From positions 10,088,501 to 10,152,500 of the forward strand of contig JBAMJR010000154.1 in NCBI GenBank assembly GCA_038501785.1: a stretch of 64,000 nt of DNA. The letters run 5' to 3'. The notes beneath the pieces are model-generated. The model did no database searches and had not been told where the DNA came from. It saw only the letters and a program-made list of their open reading frames with translations. Positions within the stretch are counted from its first letter, which is position 1. Every line of letters begins with the position of its first letter. The DNA is from Myoxocephalus aenaeus (Eukaryota > Chordata > Actinopteri > Perciformes > Cottidae). The position numbers and the translations under genes are program-made. Shown piece after piece: positions 33,064 to 45,135 of the stretch.

Positions 33064-34107
33064 TCGCTGCGTCAAAGAAACGTTTTATCTTATTTATGAT
33101 TTTGTTACGGATTGAACAGGGTTCTGTCGAGAGCAGAGGTCACAGACGCCAGCTCTTTACAGTAGAAGCACGGATCCATCTGAGATCTTGAAGTTATTTT
33201 CTCGTCTCCGGTCCGGCTAGTGAGCATTTACTGACGGAGGGAGGAAACCGAGCAGAGCCGGTTTCAGAAAGGTCTTGCGATGTGCTGTGTGAAGATGCAT
33301 GTTTGTGACTGAAATATAGATTTTATTTAGCGTGCATAAATGAGCGCACTCTGCTTGTTTACATTTATTTTTTTTGGGACATCCGGCAGCTCAAGTGCCT
33401 CACGTTTATGACTTTTAACGCAGCGGGGTCATTTACAGGGCTTTAAAACTTCCTGTCCTTTTTGTTATGTTGTTGATGCACATGAAGACGGGGACACACC
33501 CGGTGTTGTGGAAACTACTGAAGCCAATGTATTGTACGCTCACTCAGGTTTAGGCTTCAGCAAAAGCCCATAAATGCCACGTTTCACTTTTCTTTTCTTT
33601 TTTTTCTTTTTTATGTAGTAAAGTGTTGGTTTGAGTGAGAGAAAATTCTACATTTTATAAAATTTTATTTCAAACTTTTATGAATCCTGTGAATGCGTTT
33701 TGTTATCGCTGATGTTTTACTGAATGTTTCTTTTACTTTTTCCACGTGATCCACAAAGTGTTATTTGAGTGTTGTTTTGGTCCTGATCAGCTGTTTGAGT
33801 CGGAGGACATTTTGTCTGCATGTGGAACTGTTGCAAAGCCATCGTCCTCCAGCCAGCCCACACACTCAGTTACCAGTTTATTAGAACCGTCTCTAATGCG
33901 TCTGCTCTCATGGAGAGAAGACGGTAGACTGAATGTTAGAATCACCTCTCGGTGTAATGCAGTATTGTAAAGTACGGCCTCCAACCTGACCATCCAGTGG
34001 AATCAACACGTGTTGTAGGAGGCCGAGTTACTTTCTGCCAGCTGTTCCTAATAAACTGGTAAATGAGTGCAGTTTTCAATGTAGTCCCTTTTTATGCTGG
34101 ATAATTG

Positions 34108-34148
<41 letters not shown>

Positions 34149-34215
34149 AATGGTAAGGATGTTCTGAATTGGAAAACCGTTTTGGTTTATGTGTCAAATA
34201 AACACGATGCAGAAG
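33064..34215 (+). other. kbtbd7: kbtbd7 3' UTR with candidate poly(A) signals
   Basis: AATAAA occurs at 34050-34055 (inside an inverted-repeat element) and again at 34197-34202 (TCAAATAAACACG). A (GT)n tract lies at about 34110-34147 between them. Which signal is used cannot be told from sequence. Confidence 0.55.
33863..34069. mobile_element. Foldback MITE in the kbtbd7 3' region
   Basis: The left end CACTCAGTTACCAGTTTATT matches the reverse complement of the right end, CACTCATTTACCAGTTTATT, and both arms continue into AGAAC/AGGAAC. It is about 207 bp with no coding capacity. The family with TTTATTAGGAAC ends is common in fish. Confidence 0.75.
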
Positions 34216-34892
34216 AGAATTTGTGTCTTTTTCTTTTCCCTTCTCCAAAACTTTATTGAACACATACAACACACAAACATTATTTCAGGACTATTGTAGT
34301 ATACAAGTATTAATGCTGCCGCTCCATATTGAAACTGAAGGCTACAGTGGGATAGATGAAGAATACTATGTGAATATATAATTTTTATGATTTGTAACAT
34401 TGTTTAAAAAAGTTCAAGTTCCACATTCAGATTTGATTTGAGACTTTTAACAAAGATCTCCGTTTTCTGATTATTCACAGCATGGAATAGAAGGAGAACA
34501 ACAAAAGCCTCATTTGATGTGCATTACAGACTATTGTTTATTCATGAACTGAATCTGACATACAGTATGCTAACCGGCATGAAGCGGCACATGAATCTTT
34601 TGTTTCTGTTCATACTGTATTTATTTCATCTCCATTCTTGGATACCTACTGGGTTGCAGCCTGTTTGTTGTCGACTAGTTTGTCACAATAATATACTATT
34701 CATATCTTGTTATCCTGTTATGTCCTTTTATGATCTATTATGCTGTTCTTTTGTTCCCCTGGTTTTGTTTGTATATTTTATTTGTTTGTTTTCTATTCCA
34801 TTTGCTCTTTTTGGTTATTGTAGTATTCATTGCCTTTATGGTATGGTCCTTTTTGTTTACCATATTTAAGTTATGTCTTCTTTGCTTCTCTG

Positions 34893-34964
34893 TAGAGCAC
34901 TTTGTAACTTAGTTTTTAAAGGTGCTATATAAATAAAGTTATTATTATTATTATTATTATTATT
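34893..34964. mobile_element. 3' end of a non-LTR retroelement
   Basis: AGAGCACTTTGTAACTTAG, then AAAGGTGCTATATAAATAAA and (GTT)ATT(ATT)n. This tail is typical of L2/CR1-type retroelements and derived SINEs in fish. The body is not recognisable; AT-rich sequence from about 34590 may belong to it. Confidence 0.6.
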
Positions 34965-35274
34965 GTCATGTAAATGACCAGGCAGGTAAATGAAACAAAA
35001 TTAATAACATTAATTAGTTTAATGAAAGATACATCATTAAATATCCAAATACAGTTTCCTCAAATACATTTCTATTTTATTTTAAGAACCTGTTACTTTT
35101 TTATTGTTTGGTAAACGTATTCGAGAAAAGAGGGAAGATATGTTTTTTAATATTTGTTTTTAATTTAAGCATTTTCATCTCAATAAAGCAGAATAGTGTG
35201 GCTCCTGGTTCCCAGTGACGTTTATCTCGCGAGGCTTCAGTGCCGCTCACGTCCAGACCGCGAGAAGATGAGCG

Positions 35275-35915
35275 ATGGCAATAGAAAACAAACCTGGGGA
35301 CGAATTTGACACCGTTTTCGGTCAAAGTGAGTCCTCGCGCCGCGAGTATGACGCCGCGCCAGCTCGCATCTTCAAGATCATCGTGATCGGGGACTCGAGC
35401 GTGGGGAAGACGTGTTTGACGTTCAGGTTCTGCGGCGGCACTTTCCTCAAGAACCCGGAGGCGACGATCGGGGTCGATTTCCGAGAGAGGACGCTGGAGC
35501 TCGACGGCGAGAGCATCAAGGTAAGGAGGACCACCTCGCGCACATGCATGATGCCAAACACACACACGCGCACGCTCGCATTGCCCTAAAGCGGCCGGCC
35601 GAGCTGCGGTTCTTATTAAGGGGTCGCAGCCTGACCCGCAGCCGCTTTAAGTGCAGATGTGTCCGGGCTGTGCACCACAACCACAGGCCGAGCGAGCCTT
35701 ACAGATATAGATCCGTTCAGCCCATATAGATACATAGTCGCTACTGTTTTATACATCTACCAACACGTTGTAACCATTTAACCCGCGAGGTTCCCGAATA
35801 CGCACAATGCAATAAAATATATGACATGTCCAGTCATCATTCATTTCATTCGCCTGTGCTTTTGCCACCTTAACGTCTATGAAAAAGGCTGCACAGCTCC
35901 AGGCTTTTGTTTTTT

Positions 35916-35947
<32 letters not shown>

Positions 35948-36835
35948 TCTCCTTTTAAGATCTTCTATGTTCTTATTGTCCCCCAATCCCATTGGAAGAC
36001 CAACGCCAACAATGACTTTGTCTCACTCCTAGTTGTAGTCTGTGCTGTACCTGTGCTATAGGCCTTTTATTGATGCCCCAAAACATGCCACTGTGTGCCA
36101 ACGTTTATTTAGAGTCAATCCCACATAAATCATACTCACTAATGTACCACATTTGTATTAATCTGTTGCAGGAAATAGTAAAACTCCCCACAAATGCGTC
36201 ATTTGTTAAGAAACTCTGTTTTAGGAAATGACTGAGCCCTTCTATCCATATGTGACACACTAAAGGATAAATATCTTCAGTCGTGGCTCCAAACGGGGAA
36301 GAGAAGTCTGCGTATTTAGAGATGGACTAATACATGTGTTTGCTTTATCATATCAAGCCATATGAATGTGTTTTCTTTCCACTGCCAGCTGCAGATCTGG
36401 GACACGGCGGGTCAGGAGCGCTTCAGGAAGAGCATGGTGGAGCACTACTACCGCAGCGTCCACGCCGTCATCTTCGTGTACGACGTGACCAGCCTCTCCT
36501 CCTTCGAGAGCGTCCCCGATTGGATCGAGGAGTGCAGCCGGCACTGCGTGGGGCCCCTGGTGCCCCGCATCATGGTGGGCAACAAGTGCGACCTGAGGGA
36601 CCGCCGGGAGGTCCCCACCACGGCGGCGCAGTGCCTCGCCGACAGCTACAACTTCCCGCTGTTCGAGACCTCGGCCAAGGAACCCGGCGAGAAGGAGCAC
36701 GTGGACGCCATCTTTCTGACTCTGGCGTACAGACTGAAGAGCCACAAACCGCTGCGGCTGAAGCAGCCGAGCGAGAGTGGCGCTGGGCGGCCGTGGGACC
36801 AGCGAGGGCAGGAAGCGGGGACGTGTCAGTGCTGA
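35275..36835 (+). CDS. rab33a: RAB33 small GTPase (RAB33A-like)
   Basis: Two coding exons, 35275-35520 and 36389-36835, give 230 residues with GTAAGG/AG borders. RAB33 proteins act in Golgi-related traffic, and RAB33B binds ATG16L1 in autophagosome formation. All GTPase motifs are present: P-loop GDSSVGKT at residues 39-46, switch I ATIGVDF, switch II WDTAGQE at 86-92, NKCD and ETSAK. It ends in C-x-C (TCQC), the double-cysteine site for geranylgeranylation. TFRFCGGTF, VEHYYRSVHAVIFVYDV and PPLVP-like PLVP resemble RAB33A, whereas LKSHKPL resembles RAB33B, so the A or B label is tentative. Human RAB33A has 237 residues and RAB33B 229. The start has a G at -3 and +4; an out-of-frame ATG lies seven bases upstream. 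Intron 35521-36388 contains a short (GT)n. Confidence 0.9.
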
Positions 36836-37735
36836 GGGTCCCGCTCCATCCTGTGTGGATGTACTCATCGATAGCGATGCTGCGGGGAAGCCTGAGACGG
36901 AATTCAGAAAGGCCTCTTGAGATCATGAGACGGGGGAAAAGGATAACACGGCTTTACACTTTTCCCCTGGCTGGTGCAAAGGCACGGCTTGTGACAGGAG
37001 GGGGCTCTACGTTTTCACAATATTAATTCAACATTTCAATGAGAAGCATGAATGGAAATGGGGGGGTGTGTATGCCAAAGATGTGTGACTGCACACAAAA
37101 GTACTTAGTCAAAGAACAGAGCATTGCAGAGTGCACTTTAATACGCAGACAAAATCATATGCAATCAGCTGTCCAGTAGCACTACAACGTATCCACACTA
37201 TTCAATGCAGACGGTGAATTAAGGGACGGAAATATATTTCAGTGTGAAGAGGTGGACCAACGAGGTCAGTTGAAGCTGTGAAGAAAACCGTGCAATCCTT
37301 TTGAAGTCATGTTTGGTTTAAAGTGATATTTAAGTTCTTTTAAGAAACAAACGCAGCATGAGTTTTGGTGCTGTCGCTGAATGTGTGTTTCTCAAATATA
37401 AATGTGAACATAACCAGCTTTGTGTCAGCTCATCGGCCCACACAGTTCTTGTTACGAGTTCCCCGGTGACACAAATGTAGCCGTCTTTCGGGACGAAATG
37501 CAAATCCACGTGGTTCACTTGAAAAGCACAAGTGAACACACACGTTTAACTGTCTTTGAAAATTGTTATGCCTTACGCAAGGTATAGATGGGATGAGATA
37601 AAACAAATCAGAACTAAATTCTACTCTTTTTTTTTTTCTTGCATGTGTACAATAATGCAAACACTTTCCAAAAGTATGGAGATCTGTGATAATGTTCCAC
37701 TAAAAATCAATAAAAGAAGTTTCATCAGGATGATC
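36836..37735 (+). other. rab33a: rab33 3' UTR
   Basis: Sequence after the rab33 stop with a canonical AATAAA at 37709-37714 in an A/T-rich context. No other gene is seen. Confidence 0.6.
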
Positions 37736-38793
37736 TGAAATGTTTATGGTTTCTTGGTGTGATGATGCACTTGTCATCTCAGTCTCATAATGTACTAACA
37801 CATAACCAAGGATACAATATAATACTGTATTTCATTTAATTCAATCAAAAAGCCTGAAAAACTCTTTCGTCCTTCCAATCAGCCACCATGGACAAGAAGT
37901 CCTTGAGGTGTTCAGAAAAACATGGAAATAGCATCTTGATCTGAAATCATCTGCTCGTGAAGATCACGAGATATATTTGAAAGCTCCAGAACGGCCATTA
38001 ATGTGATAGTTGCCTCAGCTTCATCCCAGTTTGCAATATGTGATTGGATTTTGCGACGACTTGTGGTCCACGCTTGCATAGGTCTAGCTCCAACGATGTG
38101 TTCGATAAATCCTGTAAACTAGCCTCTCGATCTAGTTCAACGTACTCTAACTGTTAACGCTACTTATGAAATACAAAAACTAATGCAACATCTGTAATGA
38201 GATTAAATTCCACACTGCATCAACATAACTCATTTGATTGCGAGGCTTCGGTAGAGTAATGTCAACCTTGGTCGCTGATCACTTAGTAGAGTGTCATATT
38301 TACTAGCTTGCAACAAGTCCGTGAACGCAGCATAGTAATCGAGCCGCCATTATTCTGCACACGGCGTCTCTCTGCGGCCATGGTAACACTTTCCTCAACA
38401 CAGGACCTCTGATTTAACAACAAGAACAACAGAAACAAGTGCTTTTCATGCAGGTTTGTGAATTACTTTACACGTTCTACATGTAGTTTAAGAATATAAT
38501 GTAGGTTTGTTTTTGTCTACACGCATATTAAACCCATATTAGGGGGGTGTGGGGGGATGAAGTAGAGTTTATGTAGATATATTGGCAGATTTGTTTAGGT
38601 TAGTTTTCTGTCTGTGGCCTAGCAGCAAGCTAGCAAAAGCTAACGTCGCAAATGTATAAGGATGTAGAAAATAAGCTATTTTAAATAGTGCCTTGATTCA
38701 AGCGGAGAGGAACTGTCTGCGATATACAATAAAATCAAAAAGAGGTCATGTAAAATCACCCCGATATCAGCTAGCTTCACCCAAACCGCTGTG
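37736..38793. other. Intergenic region, rab33 to katnal1
   Basis: AT-rich and without supported coding sequence. A YY1-like GCCGCCATT and GGCCATGG lie at about 38343-38385. A downstream CAG|GTTTGT at about 38452 could be the donor of an untranslated katnal1 exon. The phrase TTCTGCACACGGCG at 38353-38366 recurs at 39094-39107. Confidence 0.45.
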
Positions 38794-39074
38794 CCGGTGT
38801 TACGGTTTAACAGGCCACCGTGTTAACTGGCGACTTTTCAGCCGAACGCGTCCGTTGTTGCCGTAGTTACGACAGCCGTTATCGAGAATGCCGCTTTGAT
38901 TTTTTTTAATACAGTGTCAAACCCTCTCATATACATAATAATATATCACATACAACTTAAACAATGCGGCATTCACGAGGGCACGTGTTTTCTTCCTATT
39001 TAACAGCTGTCTGTAAATACGACAAGGATGAACGTCTCCAGTTAACACGGTCGCTTATTAAACCGTAACACCGG
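38794..39074. mobile_element. Foldback (palindromic) MITE upstream of katnal1
   Basis: The left arm starts CCGGTGTTACGGTTTAA and continues to CCGTGTTAACTGG. The right arm is its reverse complement over about 37 bp with few differences, ending at 39074. Inner parts (GAATGCCGC on both arms) also pair. It is about 281 bp with no coding capacity and lies about 220 bp before the katnal1 start codon. I do not know its family. Confidence 0.75.
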
Positions 39075-39291
39075 GTGTACGCTAGCAGTGCTCTTCTGCA
39101 CACGGCGACTGACGTCAGAGCCGCGCCATCCTGTAAATAAGTAACGTGGGTTTAATAATAATAAGGTCATCGCGCGTGCTGTTGGAAATGTGGTTTCAAA
39201 CTACTAGCAGGCGGTTTCTACTCTCCAGCACCAACCGACCCGTTGTCTCCCACTGCTCAGCGAGAGCTCACCCTCTCACCCCTTATTCAGC
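39075..39291 (+). promoter_or_regulatory. katnal1: katnal1 proximal promoter with CRE
   Basis: A full palindromic cAMP-response element TGACGTCA lies at 39110-39117, followed by GCCGCGCCATCC. No TATA box is evident. The leader runs into the ATG at 39292 in good context (A at -3). Confidence 0.55.
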
Positions 39292-41078
39292 ATGAACCTG
39301 GCAGAGATATGCGACAACGCCAAGAAGGGTCGGGAGTACGCTTTGCTGGGGAACTACGACTCCTCCGTCGTGTACTACCAAGGCGTCATGCAACAGATCC
39401 ACAAGCACTGCCAGTCGCTCAGAGACCCCGCACTCAAGGCTAAATGGCACCAGGTGAGTTCCCCGGTCCTCCGAACACATGTGCTGCTTTGCTGCTGTGG
39501 TCACGTGACGCTGACACGACGCTCTGCCCCCTCAGGTCAGGCAGGAACTGGCGGAGGAGTGTGAGCAGGTGAAAGGCATCATGGGAACGCTCGAGGGCTT
39601 CAGGTCCGAGAAGCCGGCTGACGTTCCCGCTCCTCAGTGGGAGGAGAGGCCCGTGGATCCAGCGGTGTGGCCGCCTCCCATTCCTGCGGAACACAAGTGA
39701 GTGTGTGTGTGTGTGTGTGTGTAGAAGTTACACTTTTGACCCAGAGCCTTTGTGTGCTTCAGGCAGGGCTCACCGCTACAAAATGTGTCTGATAGCAAAA
39801 AACAAAATACTGCTATAGGTGGCATTTATTTAGCGTCACACTGTGTTCTCGAAGGGAAGAAAAAGAAAATGCTTTGTATATGTTTATTATTTTGTAAATA
39901 CACTAAAGCATATATTTTTTTTTTTCACATACATTTGAAAACCCTTTCATTCAGGATAATATCAGTAAATATCCATGAAGCACATGTACAACCATTAATT
40001 CAATAATATGCACTGAAAGCTGAAAATCCCTACACACTGCTGTCTGGTCGCCTCTTCTTATTTCATTCCATGTGGGATTCAGAAGCCGGGAACAAGATGG
40101 CTCTGTGTTGGTACTTTGGTTTCTTTTATTTCAGCCGTCTGCTCAGGCGCTGATCCAGGGAACTTCTTTACCTTCTGGCAGAACTGACTGTTGCTGATAA
40201 GGAAGCACTTTGAACTACAAAGAGACATATTTTGCATAATCTGTTTCATCTCCACCGGCACAATGTGTCTCTCCTTTTTTTTTTTTTACCACCTGGTTGT
40301 TAAAGTGGACATATCAAGCTTTACCTCCACAGAGAGCCAGCAGAGCTGATTGTGAGAACTTATCTGCGAGGTTTCTTGTCTGCAGGCGTGTCCTACTAGC
40401 CCTCATGTGTACAGTTCTACTCCTGCGTCTCTGTAGGAATCTGATTGCAGTGAAGCGGCCCAACAGTGCGGCGAAGCAGCAGAAGAAGGACTCGCCCAGT
40501 CTGCAGCATCGAGGGCCGGCGGGGCCAGGAGGCCGCGCTCAGGCCAACCCGAGACCAGACCGCCAGGGTTCCAGAGACGCCCGAGGCACCAAGGCCAAAG
40601 ACGAGAAGGTCAGACTGCAGCTGCTGATTGGTGGTTAAATGGGCCGATAGACGGATGAATTTGGTGCATCAGAAATGAGTCAAACACCTGTTTTTGTCCT
40701 TTCTTTGTTTCTTCATCAGGGCAAGAAAGGTGGAGACGCAGGGGATGTAGAGCAGAAGAAGTTCGATGGCACGGGACACGACAGCGACCTGGTGGACTCC
40801 CTGGAGAGAGATATTGTGTCCCGCAACCCCAACATACACTGGTGTGGTAGCATCCACAGTTTTCTTACACGTAGTTGTTTTACACGCTCTGCTCTGCTGT
40901 AGGTGTGCGTTTTTCTTCTTCTTTTTCTCTCTGCACTGCTGACTGAGCTCTCTGGATGAACTGTAGGGACGACATTGCTGACCTGGAGGACGCTAAGAAG
41001 CTGCTGAGAGAAGCGGTGGTGTTGCCCATGTGGATGCCCGACTTCTTCAAGGGCATCCGTCGCCCCTGGAAGGTACAC

Positions 41079-41114
<36 letters not shown>

Positions 41115-42854
41115 GTAACATGCTCACGTACGTACTCTGAGGTGTTTGTATTTCTATAGTGGGACGTTAAAAAGTGCTTGAGAAATCCATGCAGACCCCT
41201 TTTTTCCGCAGTGAGAAGCTCACATTGTTCTGCTCTCAAAGCTGAAACGCACTTTGGACCTTTTCACATGCAGACATATTGGTTTACAGTAAAATATTGT
41301 CATACGCTCTCCTATTTTACAGTGATGCAGCTGAACCACAATTAAAGTTAATTAAAGTATTAAATTAAAATTATAGTCATCACTAACTGCAACCCTGTAG
41401 CATTAAATCTACCAAAAGAATCTCATTGTGTAAATGTTTTGTGAAATCCTCATCTGACATCGATATCAAGGTGTTTGGTCAAAAATATTGCAATATTTGT
41501 TCGTTACCTCATTATTGATTCAACGGTTCTCAATCATTTCTGATCACCTCTGCTATGACAACGGTAAATCATGAATGAATTACTCGCTGCAATATGTTGC
41601 AACACACGTATAGTGTTATTGTATAGTTATACTACAAGTATGTATAGTTATACTATAGCTGTGTTATAGTACAACTATACACAGTTATACTATAGCTGTG
41701 TTATAGTAGTTATACTATAGCTGTGTTATAGTAGTTATACTATAGCTGTGTTATAGTAGTTATACTATAGCTGTGTTATAGTATGACTGTGTTCAAACTA
41801 AGCTACAGTCGACTCTGGTACAGCCGCCCGCTGTTCTTTAGCTCAGATATGAACACAACCTTAATGCATCAGTAACATATTCCCTTAAAGGGCCGGCTCA
41901 GTCATCTTCCTCTCAGTAGCGACATGACTGGAAGTTTTCTTCTGAACTTCATCATGGGCCGCCATCAATACTTTTTTACTGCAGAATAGACTTTCATTTG
42001 TCTGATATATGCATTTATAATTGAACTTTCTTTCTTTTTTTTGTAACTGAAAGTGCAGTAAAATGAAGGATTAATACTTTATTATTATAAAAGAAGGATT
42101 GTTTTATGGGCACACAGGTAGACTGAGGGTAAAGTAGTTGAGGATTCTGAGGTAACAGGGGAGCACAATTACAATTAGTGTTCAGGACTGTGTCACTGGT
42201 ACTCATTTTTTGCGTAATCTCCACGGCAACAGACACAAAGCAGATCGGCGGCGGCAGTCCTGCTGTTTACAGACGAGTCAGTGCGCTGTCTGTGTTCACG
42301 CCGGTCACCTTCTGTTTCAGGGCGTGTTGATGGTCGGCCCCCCCGGGACGGGGAAGACCATGTTAGCCAAAGCCGTGGCCACAGAATGTGGGACTACTTT
42401 CTTCAACGTGTCCTCCTCCACCCTCACCTCCAAATACAGGGGCGAGTCGGAGAAACTTGTTCGTCTGCTGTTCGAGATGGTAAGCAGACCGATGGTCAAA
42501 ACGTTCTGCTGCACGGCAGAGAAAGGGCCCCCTGACCTGTTGTCCTTTCTCAGGCCCGCTTTTATGCACCGACAACCATCTTCATAGACGAGGTCGACTC
42601 CATCTGCGGCAGGAGGGGAACGTCTGACGAACATGAGGCCAGCCGCAGGGTCAAATCCGAGCTTCTGGTTCAGATGGACGGTGAGTCGGGCAGAGAAGGT
42701 GAAGCTATGACAAAGGCTTCTGATACGGTTGTTTGTGGAGTTCATTCAAGAAAAGAAAAAATGAACCGGTTTTCTTCTGGCATTTGGCACAATTCATATC
42801 AAAACTGAATGAGTTCAACGTGGAAGTACGAATGGTAGGGCGATGTTGAATTGT

Positions 42855-42916
<62 letters not shown>

Positions 42917-44556
42917 GGTGACCAGGCGTGGGCGGAGCGCTGGATAACGACGACCCCTCCAAGATGGTGATGGTCCTCGCCGCCACCAACTTCCCCTGGG
43001 ACATCGACGAGGCGCTACGGCGCCGTCTGGAGAAGAGGATCTACATCCCCCTGCCCACAGGTGACCTCCCCACCCACAGACCAACCGCCAGGGTTGTAGT
43101 AGATCGGTGGAGAGACCACGTCTCCAAGGTCCCGTCCCGCTGTGGTCTAGACTTGTGGTTCTCAACCTTGTTTCAGTGATGTACCCCCTAACCAGTGCAA
43201 AGCATTTTGGGTTGAAAAAACAATGTAATATACAGCGCTGTGACATCAGTGTCTGATTTATTTGTTGTGTGCGTTAGGATGTCAAATGTCCTGCTTCCAG
43301 TGTAACCAATAACTTAACGGATTCTGTTACTATTGTACACTGTCTGTGTGTGTGCGTGTGCGTGCGTGTGTGCGTGTGTGTGTGTGTGCGTGTGTGTGTG
43401 TGTGCGTGTGTGCGTGTGCGTGTGTGTGCGTGTGTGTGTGTGTGTAGCTATGGGTCGTGTCGAGCTTCTAAAGATCAACCTCAGAGAGGTGGATGTGGCT
43501 GCTGACGTGGACCTGGACCTGATCGCTGAGAAGATTGAGGGCTACTCCGGAGCCGACATCACCAACGTCTGCAGGTGCGTGTTCATCCTTCACCTCCTAT
43601 AAAAAAACATAAACACTTAGAGGCACTCAGGGCTGATGAGGGTCAGAGATACAGAGCGGCAGAGAACTGAAGAGGTCTCGGTTCAGGTGTTTGGTCCGCG
43701 CCAGGATTCGACCGACCGATTTCCCTCAAGCCCAAACAAACCGAGCAAACCGAGCAAACAGACGAGTTCGTTTGAACCGAAGCGTTGAGGTGTGACCGCG
43801 CGCTAAGAAACACAAGCAAGTTTGTCCTACGTCGTGAACTGGGGCTATGATCTAAGTTTCGTTCTGCAACCCTGTCGTACAATCACAAATAATAACTGTA
43901 GGAGCTATTTATTGGATATTAATTATTTTACTCACAAGTAGATGTTTGCTTATTTAGGTTAGATTTTTTTGGATGTATTAGGATAGTTTTTTTCCGTTTG
44001 ATCATTTTTTCCTTTAGTTTAATTATTTGTCGTTGCTGTCTAGGTTTACTTAGTCTTTAAATTGTTTATTGGTTCATTAATTGGGTAATGCTGTGGGCAC
44101 AGGACCAGCATGCATCTGGGTAGGCCGATGTTTTTTTTTACCAGCACAGGAAAGGCAGCATAGGGAGATCCTTTGTTCCTCTTGTTTTGTTTAGTTAAAT
44201 AAGTTATCAGAAAAACAGAATCCTGCATGGACAATGCATTCTTTTGGCTGCGTAATCCACATACCCACAGTGCATCAGGGCTTTGATTTATGTTTATTTT
44301 CTTTGATTTATTGGACAAATGGCCACTTCAAAAACCTTCTCACCTGGTACGGCTCCAGGGAAACCTTCCTCTACTCTTTCATTTTGGTAACTGGAATACA
44401 TTAAACGGCAGCATTGAGGGCACAGAAACGAGATCTTGTAAATCATGCACGGAAATGCTACAGCCCCGAACACGGATACAGAACGTCAGGAGCTCGAGTG
44501 TGACGATTGTGGTCACACGGTGCGGGCGCGACAGACAATTTGATTTTTAAATGACA

Positions 44557-44592
<36 letters not shown>

Positions 44593-44603
44593 AGGGAGAG
44601 GGA

Positions 44604-44652
<49 letters not shown>

Positions 44653-45076
44653 TATGAGCAGGTATTTGCATTCGGCCGTGAACCTGCAGGCATCACTTCC
44701 CTTATTGTCTCTCACTAACCAGCTCTACATATGTGAATCAAGTTCTTTACACCGATAAATCGATCCCGGGAACGACACACAAGCTTAGACGCACATTCCA
44801 AAACAGTGATATGACTTTGCTCATTAGGATGAGGAGGATAGGAGAAAAAACAGATAACACCAAATGCTGTTTGAAAGTGTGCACTGATTGTTGCTGAACA
44901 GTATTTCTAATCGGCGAAGCTTCTCCTCGCCACCTTGTCCTCGCTTTAGTGTGTTCTGCCGCTACGCTCGGAATGGCAAGTACTTTGTGTTGCTCAAGTT
45001 GTCTCTGCTCATCTCTGGCGTGCATTGCTCCGTTGACCTTGGACGTGCGTGCGCATCTGTGAGCGTGTGTGTGTGG

Positions 45077-45135
<59 letters not shown>

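Noticed and set aside
31069..33075. A 668-residue open frame on the minus strand covering the whole of kbtbd7
   Set aside because: It exactly shadows the GC-rich kbtbd7 coding exon. High G/C at third codon positions removes stops on the opposite strand. The translation is a low-complexity Val/Leu/Arg/His-rich sequence without any domain.
36353..36926. Long minus-strand and alternative plus-strand frames over rab33 exon 2
   Set aside because: Shadows of a GC-rich exon. Only the frame with WDTAGQE, NKCD and ETSAK is a real protein.
43143..43200. A single hAT-like end (GTGGTTCTCAACCTTGTTTC) in katnal1 intron 8
   Set aside because: No matching second terminal repeat was found, so a complete element is not claimed.
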